Positions 27,095 to 35,777 of a DNA stretch of 64,000 nt are shown one piece after another. The notes under the pieces were generated by a model. It searched no databases. It was not told the origin of the DNA and saw only the letters and a list, made by a program, of their open reading frames with translations. Position numbers and translations under genes: made by a program. Each line of letters starts with the position of its first letter. Position 1 is the stretch's first letter. Source of the DNA: Modestobacter marinus (GTDB lineage: Bacteria > Actinomycetota > Actinomycetes > Mycobacteriales > Geodermatophilaceae); contig NZ_JABGCH010000018.1 of the NCBI RefSeq assembly GCF_019799945.1, forward strand, positions 47,889 to 111,888, read 5' to 3'.

Positions 27095-29413
27095 GTGCCG
27101 GGACCCGACGAGCCCTTCGGGGAGCGCCTGCGGACCCTCCGCGAGGCGGCGCACCTGACCCAGTCCGAGCTTGCCGAGCGGGCGGGCCTGAGCACCAACG
27201 GGGTGAGCGCCCTCGAGCGCGGGGTGCGGCGCCGTCCCCATCCGCACACGGTGCGCACGCTCGCCGCCGCGCTGGGGGCCTCCGACGCCGACCGGGACTG
27301 GCTGTTCGCCGGGGTCCCACCCGACCGGGACGCCGCGGATCCACCGGCCCGCCTCCAGGCCCTCCCGGCGCCGACGACGTCGCTGGTCGGGCGCGATGCC
27401 GACGTGACCGACGTGGTCCGGCTGCTGTCCGCGCCGCTGCCCCGGCTGCTCACGCTGACCGGCCCCGGCGGCGTCGGCAAGACGCGGCTGGCGGTCGAGG
27501 CCGCGCGGCTCGCCGCCGCCGGCTTCCGGGATGGCGTCGCGTTCGTCCCGCTGGCGCCGGTCGCCGATCCGGACGCCGTGCCCGCCGCCGTGGCCCGCGA
27601 GCTCGGGCTGCGGGAGCTCGGTGCGGGCTCCGGCGACGCGGTGGCGGCCCTGGTCGAGCGGCTGCGACCGCTGGAGATGCTGCTCGTCCTCGACAACTTC
27701 GAGCACCTCGCCGCCGCCGCTCCCGCCGTCGCCGACGTGCTCGCCGGCTGCCCCGGCCTCACCGTGCTGGTGACCAGCCGCGCGCCGCTGCGGGTCCGCG
27801 GCGAGCAGGAGCACGTGGTGCGGCCGCTGGCGCTGCCCGGCACGACGCAGGACCCCGACCCCGCGGCGGTGGCCGGGTCGGCGGCCGGCGAGCTGTTCGT
27901 CGCCCGGGCCCGGTCGGTGCTGCCGTCCTTCGAGGTCACCGAGGCCACCGCGGCCGACGTCGCGGCGATCTGCTGGCGGCTGTCCGGGCTGCCGCTGGCG
28001 CTGGAGCTGGCCGCCGCGCACGTGAGGCTGCTGTCCCCGGCGGACCTGCTGGGCCGGCTGGACCAGGCGCTGGCCACCGGGTGGACGCTGGACCTGCCGG
28101 TGCGGCAGCGCGGGCTGCGGACCACCCTCGACTGGTCCCGCGACCTGCTGGACCCGGCCGCGCGCACGCTGTTCCCGCGGCTGACCGTCTTCGCCGGCGG
28201 CTTCGACCTCGCCGGCGTGGAGGCGGTGGCGGCGCCCGTGCTCCCGCCGGCGGAGGTGCTGCCCGCGCTGGGCAACCTGGTCGAGCACTCCCTCGTCGTC
28301 GCCGTCCACCTGGACGACGGCGGGGTCCGCTACGACCTGCTCGAGCCGATCCGCCAGTACGCCGACTCGCTGCTGGCGGAGGAGGACCGGCGGCAGGTCG
28401 CCGCCGCCCACGCCCAGCGGTACCTGAGGCTGGTCGAGGAGGCGGGTCCGGCGCTGCAGACCGGCGCCCAGGTCGAGTGGCTGCGCCGGCTGGAACGCGA
28501 GGACGGCAACGTCCGGCACGCGATCGCCGGGTCGCTGCGCGCCGGGGACGCGGCGACCGCGGCCCGGATGGTCTGGTGGATGTGGCTGGCCTGGTGGCTG
28601 CGCGGCGGGGACCGGCAGGGCCGGGAGTGGGCCGAGGCGGCGCGGCGGGCGGACCTCGACGACGCCGTGCGCACCGGCGCGGCGCTGGCCGCGGCCTGCC
28701 TGGCCTACGTCCAGAGCGACTTCGAGGTGGCGTCCGCCCGGTGGGCCGAGGCACTCGCCTGCGCCCGGCGCACGGGGAACGTCGGCATGCAGGCCAACGC
28801 GGTGGCCGGGCTCGGGCTCGGGCCGCTGGCGACCGGCGACCTCGCGACGGCGGAGGAGCGGTTCCGCGCGGCGCAGGAGCTCGCCGAGCAGGCGGGGGAG
28901 GACTGGTTGGGCTCGCTGACGCTGGTGTGGCGGGGCACGGTGCGGCTGGTCAGCGGGGACGCCGGCACCGCCACCGGACTGTTCGAGCGCGGCCTCGCGT
29001 CGGCCCGCCGGCGCGGCGACCGGCTGGTCACCTACGTCGCCCTCTACAACCTCGCCCAGGCCGCCACCGCTGAGGCGCGGTTCGGCCGGGCCGGGGAGAT
29101 GCTCCGCGAGGGGGTCGCCCTCTCCCGGGAGACCGGCGACCGGGCGAACACCGCGTACTTCCTGGACGCGCTCGCCGTCGTCGAGGGCCAGGCCGGCCGG
29201 TGGGAGCGCGCGGCGGTGCTCATGGGCGCCGCGGAGGCGATGCTCAGCAGCTCCTTCGGCAGCGGCTACAACTACTACCTCCCCGACCCCGCGCTCAAGG
29301 GGCGGACCCTCGCCGAGGGCCGGGCGGCGCTGGGGCCTCAGTTCGACGAGGCCCTCGCCCAGGGGCGGGCGCTCCCCGCCGGCGTCGCGGTGGACCGAGC
29401 GCTGGCGGTGTGA
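27095..29413 (+). CDS. XRE-type HTH regulator with STAND (NB-ARC-like) ATPase and TPR-like C-terminus
   Basis: 772-aa multidomain regulator. An XRE helix-turn-helix spans residues 8-65 (LTQSELAERAGLSTNGVSALERG). A STAND nucleotide-binding module follows with Walker A GPGGVGKT at 123-130 and Walker B LLVLDNFE at 196-203. The C-terminal half is helical, Ala-rich and TPR-like. Such proteins resemble AfsR/SARP-linked or LuxR-LAL regulators but with an N-terminal XRE domain instead. They are thought to oligomerise on inducer binding. The stop is 1 nt before the monooxygenase start, so the pair forms an operon, and the divergent cupin gene may be a second target. Confidence 0.88.
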   Translation: MPGPDEPFGERLRTLREAAHLTQSELAERAGLSTNGVSALERGVRRRPHPHTVRTLAAALGASDADRDWLFAGVPPDRDAADPPARLQALPAPTTSLVGRDADVTDVVRLLSAPLPRLLTLTGPGGVGKTRLAVEAARLAAAGFRDGVAFVPLAPVADPDAVPAAVARELGLRELGAGSGDAVAALVERLRPLEMLLVLDNFEHLAAAAPAVADVLAGCPGLTVLVTSRAPLRVRGEQEHVVRPLALPGTTQDPDPAAVAGSAAGELFVARARSVLPSFEVTEATAADVAAICWRLSGLPLALELAAAHVRLLSPADLLGRLDQALATGWTLDLPVRQRGLRTTLDWSRDLLDPAARTLFPRLTVFAGGFDLAGVEAVAAPVLPPAEVLPALGNLVEHSLVVAVHLDDGGVRYDLLEPIRQYADSLLAEEDRRQVAAAHAQRYLRLVEEAGPALQTGAQVEWLRRLEREDGNVRHAIAGSLRAGDAATAARMVWWMWLAWWLRGGDRQGREWAEAARRADLDDAVRTGAALAAACLAYVQSDFEVASARWAEALACARRTGNVGMQANAVAGLGLGPLATGDLATAEERFRAAQELAEQAGEDWLGSLTLVWRGTVRLVSGDAGTATGLFERGLASARRRGDRLVTYVALYNLAQAATAEARFGRAGEMLREGVALSRETGDRANTAYFLDALAVVEGQAGRWERAAVLMGAAEAMLSSSFGSGYNYYLPDPALKGRTLAEGRAALGPQFDEALAQGRALPAGVAVDRALAV

Positions 29414-29414
29414 T

Positions 29415-30929
29415 GTGACGGCCGAGCACCTCGACGTCCTCATCGTGGGTGCGGGGATCTCCGGCATCGGCGTGGCCTACCAGCTGCAGCGCGACCACCC
29501 GCAGCGGTCCGTCGCGCTGCTGGAGGCCCGCGGCGACCTCGGCGGCACCTGGGACCTCTTCCGCTACCCCGGCGTCCGGTCCGACTCGGACCTGCACACC
29601 CTCGGGTACGCGTTCGCGCCCTGGCGCGACGACCAGTCGATCGCCGACGCCGGCCGGGTCCTGGCCTACCTGCGGGCGACCGCCGCCGAGCACGGCGTCG
29701 ACCGCCGGGTGCGGTTCCACCACCGGGTGGTGGGCGCGTCCTGGTCCTCGGCGGAGGCCCGCTGGACCGTCGACGTCCGGCGCACCGACACCGGCGAGCG
29801 GACGACGCTGACCTGTGACTGGTTGTTCAGCGCCGCCGGCTACTACCGCTACGACGAGGGCTACACCCCGCGGTTCGCCGGCCGCGAGCGGTACCGGGGG
29901 CAGGTCGTCCACCCGCAGCACTGGCCCGCGGACCTCGACCCCGCGGGCCGGCGGGTGCTGGTGATCGGCAGCGGCGCCACCGCGGTCACGCTGGTCCCCG
30001 CGCTGGCGGCCACCGCCGCGCACGTGACCATGCTGCAGCGGACGCCGACGTACGTGCTGCCGGTGCGCCGGGAGGACCCGGTCGCCCGCCGGCTGCGGTT
30101 GCTGCTCGGCGAGGAGCGCGCGTACCCGCTGATCCGGCGCAAGAACATCGCCACGCAGCGGGCGGTCTGGGCGTTCTGCCGGCGGTACCCGCGGGCCGCC
30201 CGCCGGCTGATCCACCGGGTCACGGCCGGCCAGCTGCCCCCGGGTTACCCGGTCGACGTGCACTTCCACCCGCCGTACGACCCGTGGAGCCAGCGGCTGT
30301 GCATCGCCCCCGACGGGGACCTGTTCCGGGCCATCCGGAGCGGCAGCGCCACGGTGGTGACCGACCGGGTCGCCACCTTCACCGAGCGCGGCGTGCTGCT
30401 GGAGTCCGGGCGGGAGCTCGCGGCGGACCTGGTCGTGACCGCCACCGGCCTGGCCCTGCAGGCGTTCGGCGGCATCGCGCTGACCGTCGACGGCGTCCCG
30501 GTGCACCTGCCGGACACGCTCACCTACAAGGGCCTGATGCTCTCCGGCGTCCCCAACTTCGCCTACGCGATCGGCTACACGCGCGCGTCCTGGACGCTCA
30601 AGGTCGGCCTGGTCGCCGAGCACCTCAGCCGGCTGCTGGCCCACCTGGACGCGCACGGGTACGACGCCTGCCGGCCGGAGGTGAGCGGCCCGCCGGTGCC
30701 GACCTCCCCGCTGCTGGACCTCACCGCGGGCTACGTCCGGCGCGCCGCCGGCGAGCTGCCCCGCCAGGGGGACCGGTTGCCGTGGCGGACGGCGACGGAC
30801 CCCCGGGCCGACGCGGCGCTGCTGCGCCGCGTCCCCGACGCCGAGCTGACCTTCACCCGCCGGCTCAGTGCCCGGCGACCCCGACCGGCTGCCGCTCCTC
30901 GGCCCGGTGGTGCGCGCGGTGCTCGATGA
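29415..30929 (+). CDS. flavin-containing monooxygenase, Baeyer-Villiger type
   Basis: 504-aa FAD/NADPH enzyme. FAD-binding GAGISG lies at residues 12-17, and GDLGGTWDLFRYPGVRSDSD is the substrate/flavin region. The Baeyer-Villiger fingerprint appears as RGQVVHPQHWP near residues 160-172, followed by the NADPH Rossmann VIGSGATAVTLVP at about 184. These enzymes insert oxygen into ketones to give esters or lactones. It starts 1 nt after the STAND regulator stop. Its last 65 bases overlap the 3' end of the MMPL gene on the other strand, and the tail (RRPRPAAAPRPGG) looks like a run-on. Two esterases lie nearby. Confidence 0.88.
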   Translation: MTAEHLDVLIVGAGISGIGVAYQLQRDHPQRSVALLEARGDLGGTWDLFRYPGVRSDSDLHTLGYAFAPWRDDQSIADAGRVLAYLRATAAEHGVDRRVRFHHRVVGASWSSAEARWTVDVRRTDTGERTTLTCDWLFSAAGYYRYDEGYTPRFAGRERYRGQVVHPQHWPADLDPAGRRVLVIGSGATAVTLVPALAATAAHVTMLQRTPTYVLPVRREDPVARRLRLLLGEERAYPLIRRKNIATQRAVWAFCRRYPRAARRLIHRVTAGQLPPGYPVDVHFHPPYDPWSQRLCIAPDGDLFRAIRSGSATVVTDRVATFTERGVLLESGRELAADLVVTATGLALQAFGGIALTVDGVPVHLPDTLTYKGLMLSGVPNFAYAIGYTRASWTLKVGLVAEHLSRLLAHLDAHGYDACRPEVSGPPVPTSPLLDLTAGYVRRAAGELPRQGDRLPWRTATDPRADAALLRRVPDAELTFTRRLSARRPRPAAAPRPGGARGAR

Positions 30930-33063
30930 GCCCGGCGCCCTCGACGTCGAGGGTGGGCAGCCAGCCCAGCCAGCGGGGGAGCCACCAGGCCCGGCCGCCG
31001 AGCAGTGCCAGCGCCGCCGGCACGAGCACCATCCGGACGGCGAAGGCGTCGAAGAGGATGCCCGCGGCGAGCGCGAACGCGATCGACTTGATCGTGGCGT
31101 CCCCGGCGGGCACGAACCCGGCGAACACCGAGAACATGATCAGCGCGGCCGCGACGACGACCGGCGCCGCCTGCCGGAACCCGGTGCGGATCGAGTCCAG
31201 CGGCCCCTCGCCGTGGCTGTGCGCCTCGTGCATGCGCGACACCAGGAAGATCTGGTAGTCCATCGCGAGCCCGAACAGGATGCCGATCACCAGGATCGGC
31301 GTGAGGCTGATCAGCGGCCCAGTGCCGTCGAGGTTCACCACGTCGGCCAGCCAGCCCCACTGGAAGACGGCCACCGTGGCGCCGAGCGAGGCACCGATGG
31401 TCAGCAGGAAGCCCAGCACGCCGACCAGCGGCACCAGCAGCGAGCGGAAGACGAGGACCAGCAGCACCAGCGCCAGGCCGACCACCAGGATCAGGTACAC
31501 CGGCATCGCCTCGTCGAGGCTCTGGGCGACGTCCACGCTCACCGCCGTCGCGCCGGTGACGGCGGCGTCCACGCCGGCGGTGCCGGCGAGCAGCTCCCGC
31601 AGGTCGGACACCAGCTGCTCGGTGGCCGGGTCGGTGGGGCCGGACGCGGGGATGACGGTGAGCAGCGCGGCGGTGCCGTCGGCGTTCGGGGTCGGCGGGG
31701 TCACGAGGGCCACGTCGTCGAGGCCCAGGACCGCGCCGCTGACCTGCGCGGCGCTCTCCGCGGCGCCGGTCCCCTCGAACAGCACGACGATCGGCCCGTT
31801 GAACCCGGCGCCGAACCCGTCGGCGAGCAGCTGGTCCGCCCGGGCCTGGGTGGAGTCCTCGGGCTGGGTCTGCACGAGGGTGGTCTGCATCGAGAAGAAC
31901 GGGACGGCGACCGTCCCGAGCGCGACCACCGCCAGCAGCAGCGACACGATGCGCCGGCGGGTGACCGTGGCGGCCCAGCCGACCAGGAAGCTGCGCCGGC
32001 TGGCGGCGTGCACCCCGTGCCGGGCCCCGTGCGCCCCGGTGGAGCGGTCCCGGCGCGGCAGCGCCCGGTGCCCGAGGTACCCGAGCACGGCCGGCACCAG
32101 GGTGAGCGCGATGAGGACGGAGAAGACGATGGTCGCGGCCGCGGCGACGCCCATCTGGGTCAGGAACGGGATGCCGACGACGGCGAGCCCGGCCAGCGCG
32201 ATGACCACGGTGAGGCCGGCGGTGACCACCGCCGAGCCGGCGGTGCCCGCGGCCAGCGCCACCGCGGTCTCGACGGCGGCGCCGCGCCGCAGCTCCTGCC
32301 GGTACCGCGTGACGATGAAGAGGGTGTAGTCGATGCCGACCGCCAGACCGAGCATCGCCGCCAAGGTCGGGGTGGTCGAGGACAGCTCGGTGAAGCCGGT
32401 CGCGATGGTGATGCCCAGCACGCCGATGCCCACCCCGACGAGGGCGCTCACCAGGTTCATCCCGGCCGCGGCCAGCGAGCCGTAGGTGACGGCGAGGACC
32501 ACCAGCGCAATCACGACACCGAGCGCCTCGGCCGGGCCACCGACGTGCGGCGGCACCTGGGTGGCCTCACCGGTGACCTCGACGGTGAGCCCGCTGCTGC
32601 GGGCCTCGTCCGCGGCGGCGAACAGGGCGTCCTGCTGATCGGGGGGGACCTCACCGGGCAGCGCCGTGTAGGTCACCGTGCTGTAGGCGGTGTCCTGGTC
32701 GGCGTTGACGGTCGGGGCCGCGGGGTCCAGCGGGTCGGTGGCCGACACCACCCCGGGCAGCTCGGCCAGGCCGGCGATCACGGTCGCGACGGTCGTGGCG
32801 TTCTCGGGGGTGGTGAGCGTCGCGCCGTCCGGCGCCTGCAGCACGACCTGGGCGGTGGCGCCGCCGCCGGTGCCGAACTCCTGGCCGATCCGCTCGAGCG
32901 CGGTGGTGGACTCCTGCCCGGGGATCGAGAAGGACGACGACGTCTCGCCGGCCAGCGTGGCCGCGCCGGCCCCGCCGGCGACGAGGACGACCAGCCAGAC
33001 GAGGACGACGGCCAGTCGGCGCCGGTGGGAGAAGGCCCCGAGTCGGGACAACAGGACAGCCAT
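30865..33063 (-). CDS. MMPL/RND-family membrane exporter
   Basis: 732-aa transporter with the MMPL architecture: N-terminal helix (RRRLAVVLVWLVVLVAGGAG), a periplasmic loop with FSIPGQESTTALERI, a cluster of helices including MLGLAVGIDYTLFIVTRYRQEL, and a duplicated second half with GLAMDYQIFLVSRMHEAHSHGE. Proton-relay-type GIDY and AMDY motifs are present. Family members export lipids, siderophores or drugs. ATG 33063 has GGAGG about 10 nt upstream. It follows the TetR gene by 5 bases and should be under its control. Confidence 0.92.
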   Translation of the reverse strand: MAVLLSRLGAFSHRRRLAVVLVWLVVLVAGGAGAATLAGETSSSFSIPGQESTTALERIGQEFGTGGGATAQVVLQAPDGATLTTPENATTVATVIAGLAELPGVVSATDPLDPAAPTVNADQDTAYSTVTYTALPGEVPPDQQDALFAAADEARSSGLTVEVTGEATQVPPHVGGPAEALGVVIALVVLAVTYGSLAAAGMNLVSALVGVGIGVLGITIATGFTELSSTTPTLAAMLGLAVGIDYTLFIVTRYRQELRRGAAVETAVALAAGTAGSAVVTAGLTVVIALAGLAVVGIPFLTQMGVAAAATIVFSVLIALTLVPAVLGYLGHRALPRRDRSTGAHGARHGVHAASRRSFLVGWAATVTRRRIVSLLLAVVALGTVAVPFFSMQTTLVQTQPEDSTQARADQLLADGFGAGFNGPIVVLFEGTGAAESAAQVSGAVLGLDDVALVTPPTPNADGTAALLTVIPASGPTDPATEQLVSDLRELLAGTAGVDAAVTGATAVSVDVAQSLDEAMPVYLILVVGLALVLLVLVFRSLLVPLVGVLGFLLTIGASLGATVAVFQWGWLADVVNLDGTGPLISLTPILVIGILFGLAMDYQIFLVSRMHEAHSHGEGPLDSIRTGFRQAAPVVVAAALIMFSVFAGFVPAGDATIKSIAFALAAGILFDAFAVRMVLVPAALALLGGRAWWLPRWLGWLPTLDVEGAGLIEHRAHHRAEERQPVGVAGH

Positions 33064-33068
33064 GCGGA

Positions 33069-33668
33069 TCAGGCCTCCACCTGGTGGGGACGGGGAGAAG
33101 AGGGGCCCGGGCCGCGGTGGCCGAGCGCGTCGAAGCAGGTGGCGACGACGTGTGGCCGCCACGCGGTGGTCTGGTCGGAGTGGTGCGCGGCCAAGGTCAG
33201 GACCGCGAGCGCGGCGAGCGCCCCGACGACCCGGACGGTGCGCTCCGAGGCGGCTGCTTCCGGGTCGACGCCGAACGCCTGCAGCGCCGCGGCGCTCGCG
33301 GCGTCCAGCTCGGGGGCGCCGGCGTCGGCACCGCCCCGCAGGACCGGGGTCAGCAGCAGGGCGACCAGCCCGGGGTGGGCCACGGCGACGTCGACCAGCA
33401 CCTCGATCGCGCGCCGGTCCCGGGCCGGGCCGGGCGGCAGGTCGCCCACCTGGTCGAGCACCCGCTGCCCGAGGGCGGCCGCCTGCGCGCGGACCGCGTC
33501 GTGCAGCGCGTCCTTGCTCGGGAAGTGGTGCAGGAGGCCGGCCTTGGACAGGCCGACGGCGTCGGCGACGTCCTGCACCGACGTCTTCGCGAAGCCGCGC
33601 TGGGCGAACAGGGAGGCGGCCTGATCGAGGATGCCCTCGTCGATCTGCTGCCGGAACGGTCGCGCCAC
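33069..33668 (-). CDS. TetR/AcrR-family transcriptional regulator
   Basis: 199-aa repressor with the TetR HTH at about residues 10-60 (ILDQAASLFAQRGFAKTSVQDVADAVGLSKAGLLHHFPSKDAL) and a helical ligand domain. It lies 5 bp before the MMPL exporter on the same strand. GTG 33668 is preceded by TACCGT (33681-33676 on the minus strand) with 7 nt between, suggesting a leaderless mRNA. A 19-bp palindrome at 33689-33707 covers its promoter, so autorepression and control of the exporter are likely. Confidence 0.92.
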   Translation of the reverse strand: MARPFRQQIDEGILDQAASLFAQRGFAKTSVQDVADAVGLSKAGLLHHFPSKDALHDAVRAQAAALGQRVLDQVGDLPPGPARDRRAIEVLVDVAVAHPGLVALLLTPVLRGGADAGAPELDAASAAALQAFGVDPEAAASERTVRVVGALAALAVLTLAAHHSDQTTAWRPHVVATCFDALGHRGPGPSSPRPHQVEA

Positions 33669-33688
33669 AGCGGGGACGGTACGTCAGC

Positions 33689-33717
33689 ACCGACCGATCC
33701 GGTCGGTGGACCGACCG
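33689..33717. promoter_or_regulatory. TetR operator candidate
   Basis: Perfect palindrome ACCGACCG-ATC-CGGTCGGT at 33689-33707, followed by a third half-site ACCGACCG at 33710-33717. It lies over the -35/spacer region of the TetR promoter and 109 bp before the lipase gene on the other strand, so it may control both directions. Confidence 0.75.
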
Positions 33718-33825
33718 ATGTGGTAGATGGTGTTGATCACAGGAGTCCCGGTGGGCCCCCGGTCGCAGCCTGGCCGCGACAGGTCAGGATGCTCATGACC
33801 CGCACCCGGCACGGAGGAGAGCTCG

Positions 33826-34680
33826 ATGACCGGACCCCGGCCCGGCGAGGACGCGACGGCCGCGCACACCGAGGGGACCCTGGGGTCCGGGCAGTACTGG
33901 CAGGCGTGGGCGGTGCCGTCCCCGGTGGGGGTCGTGGTGCTGGTGCACGGGCTGCACGAGCACGGTGGCCGGTACGGGCACGTGGCCGGGCGGCTGGCCC
34001 GCGCCGGGTACGCCACCTACGTCGTCGACCATCCCGGTCACGGCCGGTCGCCCGGTGTGCGGGGCAACATCTCGACCATGGCCGGCACGGTGGACGGCGT
34101 CGACCGGTTGGTCCGCCTCGCCGGGGAGCGGCACCCCGGCGTGCCGCTGTTCGTCTACGGGCACAGCATGGGCGGGCTGATCGCCCTCACGTACCTCACC
34201 GGCAGTCCCGAGCCGCGGGTCCGGGGCGCGGTCATCTCCGCGCCGGCCCTGGACACCAGCGCGGCGGCCGGGCTGCGGGGGAAGCTGCTGCCGCTGGTGT
34301 CCCGGCTGCTGCCGGACCTCGGCGTCCTCACCCTGGACGCCGAGACGATCAGCCGGGACCCGGCGGTCGTGCGCGCCTACCGCACCGATCCGCTGACCCA
34401 CACCGGCCAGGTGCGGGCCCGCACCGGGGCGGAGATGACGCGGGCCGCCGCCGCGCTGCCCGACCGCCTGCGCGCGCTGCGGATGCCGCTGTTCGTGCTG
34501 CACGGCGGCGCCGACCGGCTGGTGCCCACGGCCGCCAGCGAGGTCGTCCCCGCGCGCGCCACCTCCGCCGAGGTGACCCGGCGGGTGTACGACGGGCTGT
34601 TCCACGAGTCGCACAACGAGCCCGAGCAGGAGCGCGTGCTCGACGACGTCGTGGCGTGGCTGGACGCGCACCGCGGATGA
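33826..34680 (+). CDS. monoacylglycerol lipase-like alpha/beta hydrolase
   Basis: 284-aa serine hydrolase of the MGL/lysophospholipase family (Hydrolase_4). HGLHEHGG (41-48) is the characteristic oxyanion motif, with S114 in GHSMGG, an acid in HGGADRLVP and a C-terminal His in DGLFHESHNE. It releases fatty acids from monoacylglycerols or related esters. ATG 33826 has a strong GGAGGAGAG site. Its stop overlaps the ATG of the next esterase (ATGA at 34677-34680), so the two are coupled. The upstream TetR palindrome could regulate it. Confidence 0.9.
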   Translation: MTGPRPGEDATAAHTEGTLGSGQYWQAWAVPSPVGVVVLVHGLHEHGGRYGHVAGRLARAGYATYVVDHPGHGRSPGVRGNISTMAGTVDGVDRLVRLAGERHPGVPLFVYGHSMGGLIALTYLTGSPEPRVRGAVISAPALDTSAAAGLRGKLLPLVSRLLPDLGVLTLDAETISRDPAVVRAYRTDPLTHTGQVRARTGAEMTRAAAALPDRLRALRMPLFVLHGGADRLVPTAASEVVPARATSAEVTRRVYDGLFHESHNEPEQERVLDDVVAWLDAHRG

Positions 34681-35561
34681 GCCTGCAGATGCGCGCGGTC
34701 TCGGCGTACCTGCGGCTGACGAGCAAGCCGCGGATGGCCACCGCCGAGCGGACGCGACGGCTCATGGCCGAGCCGAAGAGACCGGCGGAGCCGCCGCGGC
34801 GGCTGCGGGACCGGCACGTGGTCAGCAGCCGGGAGGTCGGTGGCTTCGCGTGCCACACGGTGAGCCCCCGCGGCGGAGCCGCCCGGGCCGCTGTGTACGT
34901 GCACGGCGGGGCATACATCAGCGACATGGCCCCGCAGCACTGGGCACTGGTCTCCCGGCTCGCCGACGCTGGGGTCCGGGTCGAGGTGCCCAGCTACGGG
35001 CTCGCCCCGCAGCACACGCATCGGGAGGCCCACCCGCTGCTGGCCGCGGTCTACCGGGAGCTGCTCGCCGACGTCGACCCCTCGACGGTCGTCCTCGCCG
35101 GGGACTCCGCAGGTGCCGGCCTCGTGCTCGGCTTCGCTCAGACGCTCGGTCAGGCCGGCCTGCCCGCGCCGCGGCGGCTGGTCCTCATCTCCCCGTGGCT
35201 GGACCTGACGCTGAGCAACCCGGACGTCCGAGCGGTGCAGGCGCGGGACCCGTGGCTCAGCCCGGACGGCTTGATCGAGGCCGGCCGGGCGTGGGCCGGC
35301 GGCGATGACCCGAGGGATCCCCGGCTGAGCCCGGTCAACGGCCCGCTGGCCGGCCTGCCGCCCACCGACGTCCTCATCGGCACCCGGGACCTGTTCCACC
35401 CCGACGTCCTGCGACTGCAGCAGCGGGCCATCGCCGAGGCCGCGCCGGTCCGGGTCACTGTCTGCCCGGGCGCGGTGCACGTCTATCCGCTGACCCCTAC
35501 GCCGGAGGGGCGCGCCGCGGCCGCGGCGATCGTGGACACGGTCGCCCGCGGGCAGGGTTGA
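34677..35561 (+). CDS. HSL-family alpha/beta hydrolase (esterase)
   Basis: 294-aa esterase of the hormone-sensitive-lipase family: HGG at 76-78 (YVHGGAY), S144 in GDSAGAG, an acid region GTRDLFHPD and His in GAVHVYP. Family members hydrolyse short to medium acyl esters. ATG 34677 overlaps the MGL-like gene stop by four bases. With the Baeyer-Villiger-type enzyme nearby it could open esters formed from ketones; that link is inference from position only. Confidence 0.9.
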   Translation: MSLQMRAVSAYLRLTSKPRMATAERTRRLMAEPKRPAEPPRRLRDRHVVSSREVGGFACHTVSPRGGAARAAVYVHGGAYISDMAPQHWALVSRLADAGVRVEVPSYGLAPQHTHREAHPLLAAVYRELLADVDPSTVVLAGDSAGAGLVLGFAQTLGQAGLPAPRRLVLISPWLDLTLSNPDVRAVQARDPWLSPDGLIEAGRAWAGGDDPRDPRLSPVNGPLAGLPPTDVLIGTRDLFHPDVLRLQQRAIAEAAPVRVTVCPGAVHVYPLTPTPEGRAAAAAIVDTVARGQG

Positions 35562-35562
35562 G

Positions 35563-35777
35563 CCGGCCGACGAGGGCGCGACCACGGCCGAGGTGAACCG
35601 CAGCGTGGTGGACGCGGCCTCGGGCAGCGACGCCATCGCGGGAACATCTCCGCCGTCGCCTCCGCCGCGGCGACCGCGACCAAGAGCGTCCCCGAGACGG
35701 CCGGCGGGCCACCCCTCGGGGGGGACCTGGGAGCCCGGGTCGTCAGGACCGGGGCCCCGCCTGCCGACCACCCTGGT
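35563..35777 (+). pseudogene. remnant of a methyl-accepting chemotaxis protein C-terminus
   Basis: Translation from 35563 gives ATTAEVNRSVVDAASGSDAIA, then a one-base deletion near 35641 shifts to NISAVASAAATATKSVPETA in the next frame. Together these match the end of an MCP signalling domain, where EEQTATTAEMNRSV...IA-NI-VA-AA-T is typical. No start, HAMP domain or signalling tip remains. The second part stays in frame with the diguanylate cyclase gene up to its GTG 35778. It is a decayed receptor tail. Confidence 0.7.

Noticed and set aside
30868-33624. A 918-codon plus-strand open frame opposite the MMPL gene
   Set aside because: Antisense shadow; repetitive RHRGQ-type translation, no ribosome-binding site, while the MMPL motifs are clear.
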